DNA from: Bacillota bacterium
Lineage (GTDB): Bacteria; Bacillota; Clostridia; Acetivibrionales; DSM-1351
Length of the DNA stretch: 64,000 nt
Direction: 5' to 3'
Assembly: GCA_023439045.1 (NCBI GenBank)
Contig: JAEXOY010000032.1
Coordinates: 80,251 to 144,250, forward strand
In this document: positions 24,506 to 32,706 of the stretch, in pieces
How positions within the stretch are numbered: position 1 is the stretch's first letter
How the letters are laid out: each line of letters opens with the position of its first letter
Translations under genes and position numbers: made by a program
The notes under the pieces: model-generated
Told to the model about the DNA's origin: nothing
The model's input: the letters and a program-made list of their open reading frames with translations, nothing else
The model's database searches: none

Positions 24506-26010
24506 TGGGTATAAACTTATTCTCTCCTCAATATGAGGTAGTAAGAGATGCAAAGAAGTGCATCAAGTGCAAGGTTTGTGCTCGACAGTGCGCAAATGAG
24601 GTGCATAGCTATGACGAAGAATTGGATATGATGGTTTGTGACGATATTAATTGTGTTAACTGCCATAGATGTACATCACTTTGCCCAACTCGTGCACTGC
24701 GAATTCAGAAATATAGTAATGAGTTTAAAGAAAATGCAAACTGGACTGCCCAGCAAATCACTGAAATACAAAAACAGGCTTCATCAGGTGGTGTTTTACT
24801 CTCAGCAATGGGAAATCCACAACCCTATCCGATTTATTGGGATAGGCTGCTAATAAATGCGAGTCAGGTTACCAATCCTTCCATTGACCCATTGAGAGAA
24901 CCAATGGAAACCAGAGTTCAGCTGGGTGCCAAGCCTGAAAAGCTAGAGTTTGATAAGGATGGAATGCTAACTACCAAGCTTTCCCCACAACTAAAGCTCA
25001 ATGTACCAATTATGTTTTCAGCAATGTCCTATGGTTCTATCAGCAGAAATGCTCATGAATCATTAGCAAGGGCGGCTCAGGAACTTGGTACATATTATAA
25101 CACTGGTGAAGGTGGACTTCACGAAGATTTCTATGAATATGGAGCTAACACAATAGTACAGGTTGCTTCGGGCAGATTTGGTGTTCATCCTGGGTATCTT
25201 AGTGCTGGTGCTGCCATAGAAATAAAAATGGGGCAGGGTGCTAAACCAGGAATAGGTGGACACTTACCCGGTGAAAAGGTCGGAGAGGACGTTTCAAAGA
25301 CAAGAATGATTCCTGTAGGCAGCGACGCTATCTCTCCTGCTCCTCACCATGATATATACTCAATTGAAGATTTGAGACAGCTGGTATTCTCACTCAAAGA
25401 AGCTACAGCTTATACGAAGCCTGTCATTGTTAAGATAGCTGCAGTACATAATGTTGCTGCTATTGCCTCAGGCATTGCACGTTCCGGTGCTGATATAATC
25501 GCTATCGATGGTTATAGAGGCGGAACAGGTGCTGCCCCTACAAGAATTAGAGATAATGTGGGAATTCCAATAGAGATGGCACTTGCTTCTGTTGACCAGA
25601 GACTAAGAGATGAAGGCATTAGAAACAAGGTTTCACTGGTTGTAGCAGGTAGTGTCAGAAACAGCGGAGATATTGTAAAGGCGATCGCATTAGGTGCTGA
25701 TGCTGTTTATATCGGAACCTCAGCATTAATAGCGCTAGGTTGTCATGTTTGCAGAAGCTGTCACTCAGGAAAATGCAACTGGGGTATTGCAACTCAGAGA
25801 AAAGATCTTGTCAAGAGGCTTAACCCTGACATTGGATACAAGAGACTGGTAAATCTCATTCACGCATGGGATCACGAAATCAAGGAAATGCTCGGTGGAA
25901 TGGGTATCAATGCTATAGAGAGCTTAAAGGGCAACCGTTTGATGCTCAGAGGAATTGGACTCAATGAAAAAGAGCTTGAAATACTTGGTGTCATGCATGC
26001 TGGAGAATAA
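24505..26010 (+). CDS. gltB: Glutamate synthase, FMN/ferredoxin-domain synthase subunit
   Basis: A 501-residue central domain. Residues about 15-65 hold two CxxCxxC...C ferredoxin motifs (CIKCKVCARQC and CVNCHRCTSLCP). The FMN TIM barrel follows, with MFSAMSYGSISRNAHESLA, GEGGLHEDF, KPGIGGHLPGEKV, IAIDGYRGGTGAAPTR and the [3Fe-4S] cysteines in GCHVCRSCHSGKC. It forms two glutamates from 2-oxoglutarate and ammonia. It is the archaeal-type, ferredoxin-containing form. Confidence 0.93.
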   Translation: MGINLFSPQYEVVRDAKKCIKCKVCARQCANEVHSYDEELDMMVCDDINCVNCHRCTSLCPTRALRIQKYSNEFKENANWTAQQITEIQKQASSGGVLLSAMGNPQPYPIYWDRLLINASQVTNPSIDPLREPMETRVQLGAKPEKLEFDKDGMLTTKLSPQLKLNVPIMFSAMSYGSISRNAHESLARAAQELGTYYNTGEGGLHEDFYEYGANTIVQVASGRFGVHPGYLSAGAAIEIKMGQGAKPGIGGHLPGEKVGEDVSKTRMIPVGSDAISPAPHHDIYSIEDLRQLVFSLKEATAYTKPVIVKIAAVHNVAAIASGIARSGADIIAIDGYRGGTGAAPTRIRDNVGIPIEMALASVDQRLRDEGIRNKVSLVVAGSVRNSGDIVKAIALGADAVYIGTSALIALGCHVCRSCHSGKCNWGIATQRKDLVKRLNPDIGYKRLVNLIHAWDHEIKEMLGGMGINAIESLKGNRLMLRGIGLNEKELEILGVMHAGE

Positions 26011-26041
26011 TAGATTATTAGTTTAGAAAGGGGTTGTCATT

Positions 26042-26473
26042 ATGAAGAGAATTTATGTTAATGAAGATAGATGCTTGGGTTGCCATCTTTGTGAATACTA
26101 TTGTGCCTTCTCCCACAGCGGGAAGAAGGATATGGTAAAGGCCTTTTCGGGTGAGACTAAGCCACTGCCAAGAATAACAATAGAAGAAGGTGACGATAAT
26201 ATTTGCTTTGCGGTATCCTGCAGACATTGTGAAACACCACTGTGTGTTAAGTCCTGTATTACTGGAGCAATGCAGATGGGGGAAGACGGAAGGGTTTTTG
26301 TGGATGAGTCAAGATGTGTTGGTTGCTACACTTGCATTTTGGTATGTCCCTTTGGATCAGTACTTCCTGGTGATGAAAAGGCAATTAAGAAATGTGACCT
26401 ATGCATAGAAAGTGGAAAACCTGCATGTGCAGAAAATTGTCCAAATCTTGCAATAGTATATGAGGAGAGGTGA
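26042..26473 (+). CDS. Four-cluster ferredoxin-like electron-transfer protein
   Basis: A 143-residue HycB/DmsB-like iron-sulfur protein with cysteine groups CLGCHLCEYYC, CRHCETPLCVKSC, CVGCYTCILVCPFG and CDLC...CAENCP, which is enough for up to four [4Fe-4S] clusters. Embedded in the glutamate synthase operon and overlapping the next reductase gene region, it probably passes electrons between the FAD/NAD(P) protein and the synthase subunit. The RBS is GAAAGGGG. Confidence 0.85.
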   Translation: MKRIYVNEDRCLGCHLCEYYCAFSHSGKKDMVKAFSGETKPLPRITIEEGDDNICFAVSCRHCETPLCVKSCITGAMQMGEDGRVFVDESRCVGCYTCILVCPFGSVLPGDEKAIKKCDLCIESGKPACAENCPNLAIVYEER

Positions 26474-26478
26474 TAAAA

Positions 26479-27711
26479 ATGGCTAAATACGTGATAATAG
26501 GCAACTCAGCAGCTGCTGTTGGATGTGTTAGTGGCATACGCAGTGTTGATAAGGAAGGCTCAATAACAATAATCTCTGATGAGCCACATTTTACTTATTC
26601 CCGTCCTCTCATTTCATACTGGCTCAAGGGAAAAGTGACAGACGACAAAATGTATTACAGAGACAGTAATTTTTATGAAGTAAACAACTGCAGTACTATA
26701 CTAGGGAAAAAAGTTATTAAAATTGATGCTGAGAAAAAGAAGATAATACTTGAAGATAATAGTGAAGTTGCATATGACAAGCTATTGGTTGCAACGGGGT
26801 CAGCACCGTTTGTTCCTCCAGTAGAGGGTCTTGCAGATGCCAAAAATGCTTTTACTTTCCTCACTTGGGACAGTGCCAAGGCCGTTAAGGAGGTAGTTAA
26901 AAAGGATTCAAAGGTAGTAATAATGGGTGCAGGACTCATAGGCTTAAAGGCTGCCGAAGGGTTGCATGAGGTTTGCGAAGACATTACAGTAGTTGACTTA
27001 GCGGATAGAATTCTTCCAAGTATTCTGGACAATAAAGGAGCAGCCTTTGTTCAAAAGCATATTGAGAAGGAAGGCATCAAGTTTATGCTCAATGATGCTG
27101 CTTCCTCAGTAAAGGACGGGGTTGTTTATTTAAAGTCAGGAAGTGAGCTGCCATATGATGTTTTGATAGTAGCGGTTGGTGTTAGACCTAATACAAATCT
27201 TGTCAAAGATGCAGGTGGTAACGTAAACAGAGGCATTGTTACCGATAACAAGCAAGAAACCTCCATCAAGGATGTTTATTCTGCAGGAGACTGTACCGAG
27301 AGCTATGATATCTGCACTAGTCAAAACAAGATCCTTGCACTTCTTCCGAATGCATATATGCAAGGTGAGATAGCCGGAATAAATATGGCCGGCGGTGACA
27401 AGGTATTTGACACAGCAATGCCTATGAATGCAATTGGGTTCTTTGGTTTGCACATGATTACAGCAGGTGCAATGGAGGGTGAATGCCTTGAGTCGATTGA
27501 TGAAAACAACTATAAAAAGATGGTATTCAGCGATGGGCTACTCAAGGGCTACATACTTATTGGAGAGATTAGCAGAGCAGGTATATATACATCAATTATC
27601 AGAGAAAAGACTCCTCTTTGTGAAATAAACAGCGACCTACTGAAGACGAGTCCACAGCTTCTGGTATTTGACAAAGCGGTGAGAAGGAAGAAGCTGGCAG
27701 GTGCCAAATAA
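26479..27711 (+). CDS. FAD/NAD(P)-dependent oxidoreductase of the glutamate synthase complex
   Basis: A 410-residue pyridine-nucleotide:disulfide-oxidoreductase-like flavoprotein (NirB/rubredoxin-reductase type). The FAD motif region VIIGNSAAAVGC is at the start, followed by LLVATGSAPFVPP, the NAD(P) motif VIMGAGLIGLKAAEGL and the second FAD contact VYSAGDCTE. I use the ATG at 26479, with GGAGAGG 8 nt upstream. It likely supplies NAD(P)H electrons through the ferredoxin-like partner, taking the place of the usual GltD small subunit. Confidence 0.87.
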   Translation: MAKYVIIGNSAAAVGCVSGIRSVDKEGSITIISDEPHFTYSRPLISYWLKGKVTDDKMYYRDSNFYEVNNCSTILGKKVIKIDAEKKKIILEDNSEVAYDKLLVATGSAPFVPPVEGLADAKNAFTFLTWDSAKAVKEVVKKDSKVVIMGAGLIGLKAAEGLHEVCEDITVVDLADRILPSILDNKGAAFVQKHIEKEGIKFMLNDAASSVKDGVVYLKSGSELPYDVLIVAVGVRPNTNLVKDAGGNVNRGIVTDNKQETSIKDVYSAGDCTESYDICTSQNKILALLPNAYMQGEIAGINMAGGDKVFDTAMPMNAIGFFGLHMITAGAMEGECLESIDENNYKKMVFSDGLLKGYILIGEISRAGIYTSIIREKTPLCEINSDLLKTSPQLLVFDKAVRRKKLAGAK

Positions 27712-27720
27712 CCATTTGAT

Positions 27721-27763
27721 ATGAGGGTGGGGTAGTACCGCATTCGGCGGGAACCCCCTCATT
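27721..27763 (+). other. Inverted repeat inside the glutamate synthase operon
   Basis: TGAGGGTGGGGT and AACCCCCTCA pair around a GC-rich centre, with no T-tract. It may be an RNA-processing or partial-attenuation site between the reductase and GXGXG genes. Confidence 0.45.
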
Positions 27764-27793
27764 GATTAGTTTATTCAGAAAGGGATGATATAG

Positions 27794-28513
27794 ATGAAAA
27801 TATCAGTTGGAAACACTTATTATTCTGAGATTAATGAGCAAATCAGAAACTCATCGGACTCGGAAATAATTCTTGATGAAGTATATGGTCAACGATATAT
27901 AGGGTGCGGCATTAAAGGAAAGCAGATAACTATAAACGGGACACCCGGAAATGCTCTGGCGGCTTATATGGATGGAGCTGAGATTGTAGTTAACGGCAAT
28001 GCACAAGACGCTACAGGCGATACAATGAATGATGGTAAGATAGTTGTATACGGCAACTGTGGTGATACAACTGGTTATGGTATGCGCGGCGGTAAAATTT
28101 TTGTAAAAGGTAATGCTGGTTATAGAGTCGGCATTCACATGAAGGAGTATAAAGCCCAAAAACCTCTTATCATAATAGGAGGAAAGACTGGAGATTTTCT
28201 TGGAGAATACCAAGCAGGTGGAATTCTTATAGTTCTTGGAATAGGTGCGGAGGGAATTCCTGTAGGAAGCTTCTGTGGAACAGGAATGCATGGGGGTGTT
28301 ATATATTTAAGAAGTGAGCAGGTTCCTTCTGATCTTCCATCGCAGGTTATGTCCACAAATGCTACAGAGGAGGATAAGGCTCAGATTGAAGCCTATGTAC
28401 AAGAGTTTTGCTCGTATTTTGGATATGATAAGGATGAAATATTAAAATCAAATTTTATTAAGCTTACAGCAAATACCAAAAATCCTTATAAGCAATTGTA
28501 TACACACAACTAA
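27794..28513 (+). CDS. Glutamate synthase GXGXG-motif subunit
   Basis: A 239-residue right-handed beta-helix corresponding to the C-terminal domain of GltB. The repeating G-X-X-X-G-X-X-X-G pattern is visible (IGCGIKGKQITINGTPGNALAAYM, GNAQDATGDTMNDGKIVVYGNCGDTTGYGMRGG region). It acts as the structural scaffold of glutamate synthase. It is third of the split subunits in order and precedes glnA by about 100 nt. The RBS is AAAGGGATGAT. Confidence 0.9.
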   Translation: MKISVGNTYYSEINEQIRNSSDSEIILDEVYGQRYIGCGIKGKQITINGTPGNALAAYMDGAEIVVNGNAQDATGDTMNDGKIVVYGNCGDTTGYGMRGGKIFVKGNAGYRVGIHMKEYKAQKPLIIIGGKTGDFLGEYQAGGILIVLGIGAEGIPVGSFCGTGMHGGVIYLRSEQVPSDLPSQVMSTNATEEDKAQIEAYVQEFCSYFGYDKDEILKSNFIKLTANTKNPYKQLYTHN

Positions 28514-28552
28514 TTTACATGTATAATTATTCCTGTATAACAAAATAACAAT

Positions 28553-28580
28553 AATAATACCCATAAGATTGGGTATTATT
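28553..28580 (+). other. Hairpin before glnA
   Basis: A perfect 11-bp stem (AATAATACCCA / TGGGTATTATT) with loop TAAGAT. The loop has G4 but T at position 1, so it is not a standard ANTAR loop. No T-run follows. It may partly terminate the glutamate synthase mRNA or tune glnA. Confidence 0.5.
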
Positions 28581-28616
28581 TGCGTATTAAAAGATTTAAT
28601 AATTGGGGGTGGGGCA

Positions 28617-29945
28617 ATGTCTTGCTCAAATAATGATATTCTTAAGTTTATTGAGCTGAATGATGTTAAATTTATCAGATTGCAATTCACAGACATTTTT
28701 GGTCGTATGAAAAATATTGCAATCAATTCAAAGCAGCTTGAAAGGGCTCTTGAGGAAGGAATAATTTTCGATGCGTCAGCTATAGCAGGTTTTTCAGAAA
28801 TAGAACAATCTGATATGCTGTTGCTTCCTGATCCAAATACTCTATCCATCATTCCATGGAGACCACAACACGGTAAAGTTGCCAGACTTATTTGTGATAT
28901 AAAGAACTATGATGGCTCACAGTTTTCGGGAGATCCCAGATACATACTCAAAAAGTCTGCAGAAAAGGCTACAAAATTAGGATATACATTTAATATTGGT
29001 CCTGAATGTGAGTTCTTCCTCTTTCATACCGATTCCGAGGGAAGGCCTACTACAAAGACTCATGATTCTGCTGGATACTTTGACCTTGCACCAATGGACA
29101 TGGGTGAGAACTGTAGAAGAGAAATTTGCATGGTGTTAGAAGATATGGGCTTTGAAATAGAAGCTTCTCATCATGAAAACGCTGCAGGACAGCATGAAAT
29201 AGACTTTAGGTATAATGATGTTCTTTCAGCAGCCGATAAAATAATGACATTTAAAACTGTAGTTAAGATAGTTGCGCAGAGAAACGGTCTGCATGCAACC
29301 TTTATGCCAAAACCAATTGTAGATACTTATGGATCTGGCATGCATATCAATATGTCAATTTCTCAAGATGGTAAGAACTTGTTTGCAAATGAAAACGACA
29401 ACAGAGATATTTCAGATGTTGCAAAAATGTTTGCAGCAGGTATTCTTAAACATATTAAGGGAATAACAGCAGTATCCAATCCTCTGATTAATTCTTACAA
29501 GAGATTCGTTCCAGGATTTGAAGCGCCTGTTCACATTGCTTGGTCCCATATGAATAGGAGTCCTCTTCTGAGAATTCCTGCACCAAAGGGTGATGCATCA
29601 AGGATAGAGCTGAGAAGTCCTGACCCCTCCTGCAATCCATACCTTACATTAGCCTTACTGCTAGAAGCGGGACTCGATGGATTAAACAACAAATTGCAAA
29701 TTTCCGATCCTATCGATTTTAATACCTATAATCTTACGCCTGAGCAGGAAAAGAAATATGGTATTGAAAGGCTACCATCAAATCTGTACCTTGCACTTGA
29801 AGAGATGAAAAAAGACTCTTACGTTAAAGAGGTGCTTGGTCAACACATTTATGAAAAGTATATTCAAGCCAAGGAGAATGAATGGATAGCATATAACAAC
29901 TCTGTACATTCATGGGAGATTGATAATTATCTTTCTGCATATTAA
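28617..29945 (+). CDS. glnA: Glutamine synthetase type I
   Basis: A 442-residue GSI of the Bacillus-like GSI-alpha length. Motifs include GPECEFFLF, ENAAGQHEIDF, YGSGMHINMS, KRFVPGFEAPVHIAWSHMNRSPLLRIP and RIELRSPDPSCNPYL. I chose the ATG at 28617, which has a purine-rich GGGGGTGGGG RBS; an upstream in-frame ATG falls in the hairpin. It makes glutamine for GOGAT and GatCAB. It is placed between the glutamate synthase genes and the ANTAR regulator gene, 46 nt before the latter. It may feed back on that regulator, as GS does on GlnR/TnrA in Bacillus; this is speculation. Confidence 0.95.
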   Translation: MSCSNNDILKFIELNDVKFIRLQFTDIFGRMKNIAINSKQLERALEEGIIFDASAIAGFSEIEQSDMLLLPDPNTLSIIPWRPQHGKVARLICDIKNYDGSQFSGDPRYILKKSAEKATKLGYTFNIGPECEFFLFHTDSEGRPTTKTHDSAGYFDLAPMDMGENCRREICMVLEDMGFEIEASHHENAAGQHEIDFRYNDVLSAADKIMTFKTVVKIVAQRNGLHATFMPKPIVDTYGSGMHINMSISQDGKNLFANENDNRDISDVAKMFAAGILKHIKGITAVSNPLINSYKRFVPGFEAPVHIAWSHMNRSPLLRIPAPKGDASRIELRSPDPSCNPYLTLALLLEAGLDGLNNKLQISDPIDFNTYNLTPEQEKKYGIERLPSNLYLALEEMKKDSYVKEVLGQHIYEKYIQAKENEWIAYNNSVHSWEIDNYLSAY

Positions 29946-29991
29946 TAGATTATAATCATTAAATTCCCTGTACAGGTGGAGGTGATTGCCA

Positions 29992-30564
29992 GTGGGTTCA
30001 GGGGGAGTGCTTATTGTATGCAGCAAAGTGGAATTAGTCAAGGAATTACGTACCCTTATGACCCAGCAAGGGTATTCGCCTGTTGAATATTCTTTATCAG
30101 CCGATGCTGCCAGAAGAAAAATAGATATTTTTGAACCAGACATTATATTAGTAAATGCTCCTTTACAAGATGAATTAGGAATTGACTTTGTCCTTGATAT
30201 TTCAGACAAGACCGATGCTGGTATTGTTATGCTGGCAAAGCATGATTATCTTGAAGAAATGCAGTTTAAACTTGAAAAGGTGGGTGCGCTAATTCTTCCA
30301 AAACCAATAAATCGAATGACGTTGCTACAGACTGCAAGGTTTGCAGCGCAAGCCAGAAAATCCTTACGTGGACTTAAGATGCAAAGGGACGACCTGGAGA
30401 AAAAGATACAGGACAGGAAGATCGTTGAGAAGGCAAAATGGTTGCTTGTAGAAAGAATGAATATGACTGAGCCGCAGGCTCACAGGTACATACAAAAGAG
30501 AGCTATGGACAATCGTGAGTCTCAATTAAAGGTTGCGGAAGAAATATTAGAAACTTTTGTATAA
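29992..30564 (+). CDS. ANTAR-domain transcription antiterminator with degenerate receiver
   Basis: A 190-residue NasT-like protein. Residues about 5-120 form a receiver-like fold, but the expected phospho-Asp position reads ILVNAPLQD (Asn for Asp), and the N-terminal acidic pair is missing (VLIVCSKVE). A coiled coil follows, then an ANTAR RNA-binding domain (KIVEKAKWLLVERMNMTEPQAHRYIQKRAMDNRESQLKVAEEIL region) at about 135-190. I use GTG 29992 with GGAGGT 8 nt upstream. Such proteins bind paired six-base-loop hairpins and prevent termination. Candidate targets lie before glnN, gatC, gltB, amtB and gdhA. Confidence 0.88.
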   Translation: MGSGGVLIVCSKVELVKELRTLMTQQGYSPVEYSLSADAARRKIDIFEPDIILVNAPLQDELGIDFVLDISDKTDAGIVMLAKHDYLEEMQFKLEKVGALILPKPINRMTLLQTARFAAQARKSLRGLKMQRDDLEKKIQDRKIVEKAKWLLVERMNMTEPQAHRYIQKRAMDNRESQLKVAEEILETFV

Positions 30565-30578
30565 TTTTAAAAAAAGTG

Positions 30579-30607
30579 TTGCACAAACCATTGTTTGGTG
30601 ATATACT
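30579..30607 (+). promoter_or_regulatory. Promoter of amtB-glnK
   Basis: TTGCAC (30579-30584), a 17-nt spacer, and TATACT (30602-30607), right after the ANTAR gene. The leader is then about 215 nt long. Confidence 0.7.
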
Positions 30608-30626
30608 AATAATAAGTTAATAAATT

Positions 30627-30786
30627 CAGCAACGAAGCTGCTAAGAATCATTTTGATTTTTATGCAGCTTTATTTATTTGAATTTATAATATTGTCTATA
30701 CGTATAGCTGTTTTAAAATTTAATATTTTGATCACAATGGCGTGTTTTAAGATTTTCCATAACCTTAAAACGCGCCTTTGCTTTTT
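30627..30786 (+). promoter_or_regulatory. amtB leader with two ANTAR-type hairpins and two terminators
   Basis: First unit: hairpin CAGC-AACGAA-GCTG (30627-30640; loop A1, G4). Its 3' arm is shared with a stem GCTGC...GCAGC (30637-30668) followed by TTTATTTATTT. Second unit: CAC-AATGGC-GTG (30733-30744), with the same loop as the gltB leader. It is overlapped by a 13-bp terminator GGCGTGTTTTAAG/CTTAAAACGCGCC (30739-30776) and TTTGCTTTTT. Two hairpin-terminator units in series suggest double attenuation. Confidence 0.7.
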
Positions 30787-30829
30787 AACAAAAAAATGAT
30801 TTATTTTATTTTGATTAGGAGGGGTTTTT

Positions 30830-32080
30830 ATGGAAATAAACTACGGGGATAGCTCTTTTGTACTTATATCAACTGCATTGGTATTTATTATGACACCAGG
30901 GCTTGCACTATTTTACGGTGGTATGGTTAAAAGAAAGAATGTCTTAAGCACAATAATGGCTTCATTCTTTATATGTGGCTTAGCATCAATTATGTGGGTA
31001 GCAATAGGATATTCATTATCCTTTGGTAAGGACATAGCTGGTATAGTTGGTAACTTCCAGTGGGCGTTCTTAAATGGTGTTGGTGGAGCACCAAATCCAG
31101 ATTATGCAGGGACTATACCGCATACCTTATTTGCAGCATTTCAGATGATGTTTGCAATAATAACACCAGCACTAATTACCGGTTCTTTAGTTGAAAGAAT
31201 GAGATTCTCATCACTAGTAATTTTCATAGCGCTATGGTCACTAATAGTATATTATCCATTAGCTCATATGATGTGGGGAACCGATGGCTGGTTAAGATCT
31301 CTAGGAGCAGTTGACTTTGCAGGTGGTAATGTCGTTCATATCAGCTCCGGTGTATCGGGATTGGTAGCAGCTTTAATACTAGGAAAGAGAAAAGGCTATG
31401 GGGTAACGTCTTCTCAGCCTCACAACATTCCATTAGTATTTCTTGGTGCAGCACTTCTTTGGTTTGGATGGTTCGGATTCAATGCTGGAAGCGCATTGGG
31501 TAGCGGAGAGCTTGCAGTACATGCATTCTTAACAACTAACACTTCTGCTGCAGCAGCACTTCTGTCATGGATGGTGGTTGAAAGAATTACACGTGGAAAG
31601 CCAACAATGCTTGGTGCAGCAACAGGTGCAGTAGTTGGTCTGGTTGCGATAACTCCTGCAGCAGGCTTTGTTCCAATATGGTCAGCTATTATAATTGGAG
31701 CAGTAGTAAGTCCACTTTGTTACTTTGCAATGAGCGTAATTAAGGCTAAGTTTGGATATGATGATGCATTAGACGCATTTGGTTGTCATGGTATTGGTGG
31801 TATATGGGGCGGAATTGCAACAGGTTTATTTGCACAGAACAAAATAAACTCTGTAGCACAGTGGGATGGTTTGATATATGCTGGTGAAACAAGATTAATC
31901 GTTGCTCAGCTAATTAGTATCGGTGTTACCATAGCACTTGCAGCAATAGGAACAGCAGCTATAATGTTCGCACTAAAAGCAATTATGAATATCAGAGTTG
32001 CTTCTAGAGAAGAGGCAGAAGGCCTTGATATATCACAGCATGGTGAATCTGCTTATCCATCATTCTCAGGAATGGATTAA
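30830..32080 (+). CDS. amtB: Ammonium transporter
   Basis: A 416-residue Amt/Rh channel with about 11 membrane segments. Landmarks are FIMTPGLALFYGGMVKRKNVL at the N-terminus, the pore histidines in VHISSGVSGLVAALILG and DALDAFGCHGIGGIWGGI, and the cytoplasmic tail. It imports ammonium under nitrogen limitation and is blocked by GlnK, encoded next. The RBS is AGGAGGGG. Expression probably depends on antitermination in the leader. Confidence 0.95.
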   Translation: MEINYGDSSFVLISTALVFIMTPGLALFYGGMVKRKNVLSTIMASFFICGLASIMWVAIGYSLSFGKDIAGIVGNFQWAFLNGVGGAPNPDYAGTIPHTLFAAFQMMFAIITPALITGSLVERMRFSSLVIFIALWSLIVYYPLAHMMWGTDGWLRSLGAVDFAGGNVVHISSGVSGLVAALILGKRKGYGVTSSQPHNIPLVFLGAALLWFGWFGFNAGSALGSGELAVHAFLTTNTSAAAALLSWMVVERITRGKPTMLGAATGAVVGLVAITPAAGFVPIWSAIIIGAVVSPLCYFAMSVIKAKFGYDDALDAFGCHGIGGIWGGIATGLFAQNKINSVAQWDGLIYAGETRLIVAQLISIGVTIALAAIGTAAIMFALKAIMNIRVASREEAEGLDISQHGESAYPSFSGMD

Positions 32081-32111
32081 TATGTAAACACCTACAGAAA
32101 GGATGATTATT

Positions 32112-32453
32112 ATGAAGAAAATAGAGGCAATTATTCGTCCAGGTAAGTTGGAAGAATTAAAGGAAGCACTACTTGCCATAGGTCTTGACGGTATAACAAT
32201 TAATCAGGTAATGGGTGCCGGTAAGCAGATGGGATGGAAAGAATTTTATAGAGGTAGCGAAATTTCATTAAACGTTCTTCCAAAAGTTAAGATAGAATTG
32301 GTTGTCACCGATGACAAGGTGGAATCAACTATTGATACCATCATCAAAAACGCACAAACTGGTGAGGTTGGGGATGGAAAGATATTTGTGTATGATGTTG
32401 CGGACGTTATCCGCATAAGGACCAAAGAGAGAGGCGAAAAGGCCATAAATTAA
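32112..32453 (+). CDS. glnK: PII signalling protein GlnK
   Basis: A 113-residue PII protein (usual length 112). The T-loop tyrosine is in FYRGSEI, and the C-terminal signature is GEVGDGKIFVYDVADVIRIRTKERG. I use the ATG at 32112, 8 nt after AAAGGA; an ATG at 32103 abuts the RBS. It binds ATP/ADP and 2-oxoglutarate and gates AmtB. Whether the T-loop Tyr is modified here is unknown, since no GlnD is in the window. Confidence 0.92.
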   Translation: MKKIEAIIRPGKLEELKEALLAIGLDGITINQVMGAGKQMGWKEFYRGSEISLNVLPKVKIELVVTDDKVESTIDTIIKNAQTGEVGDGKIFVYDVADVIRIRTKERGEKAIN

Positions 32454-32540
32454 GAATATAGGAATTTATAAGTTTTAGAGTAAAATAAGAACTGAACGGA
32501 TTTGTGAAGTATATTTTCTTAATAGAATATGGGATTTATC

Positions 32541-32596
32541 AAAAAGAACTATATTATAGTTATGAATTAAGTAGTAACTAAATATAGTTCTTTTAA
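32541..32596 (+). terminator. Terminator after glnK
   Basis: A 14-bp inverted repeat, AAAAGAACTATATT (32542-32555) with AATATAGTTCTTTT (32581-32594), with a T-rich 3' end. Confidence 0.6.
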
Positions 32597-32706
32597 ATTA
32601 AATAAAAAAAGATAAAACAAGCAATTTTAGACAATAAATAGTAATAAAGTATTATTCTCCAAGTGAATACTATGTAGTAGAATAATAATGGAGGGGGGGC
32701 TAAATT

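Noticed and set aside
28553..28580. ANTAR target before glnA
   Set aside because: The loop TAAGAT has G4 but not A1, the stem is long, and no terminator follows.
30637..30829. Riboswitch in the amtB leader
   Set aside because: No known aptamer core is recognised; ANTAR-type hairpins plus terminators explain the structure better.
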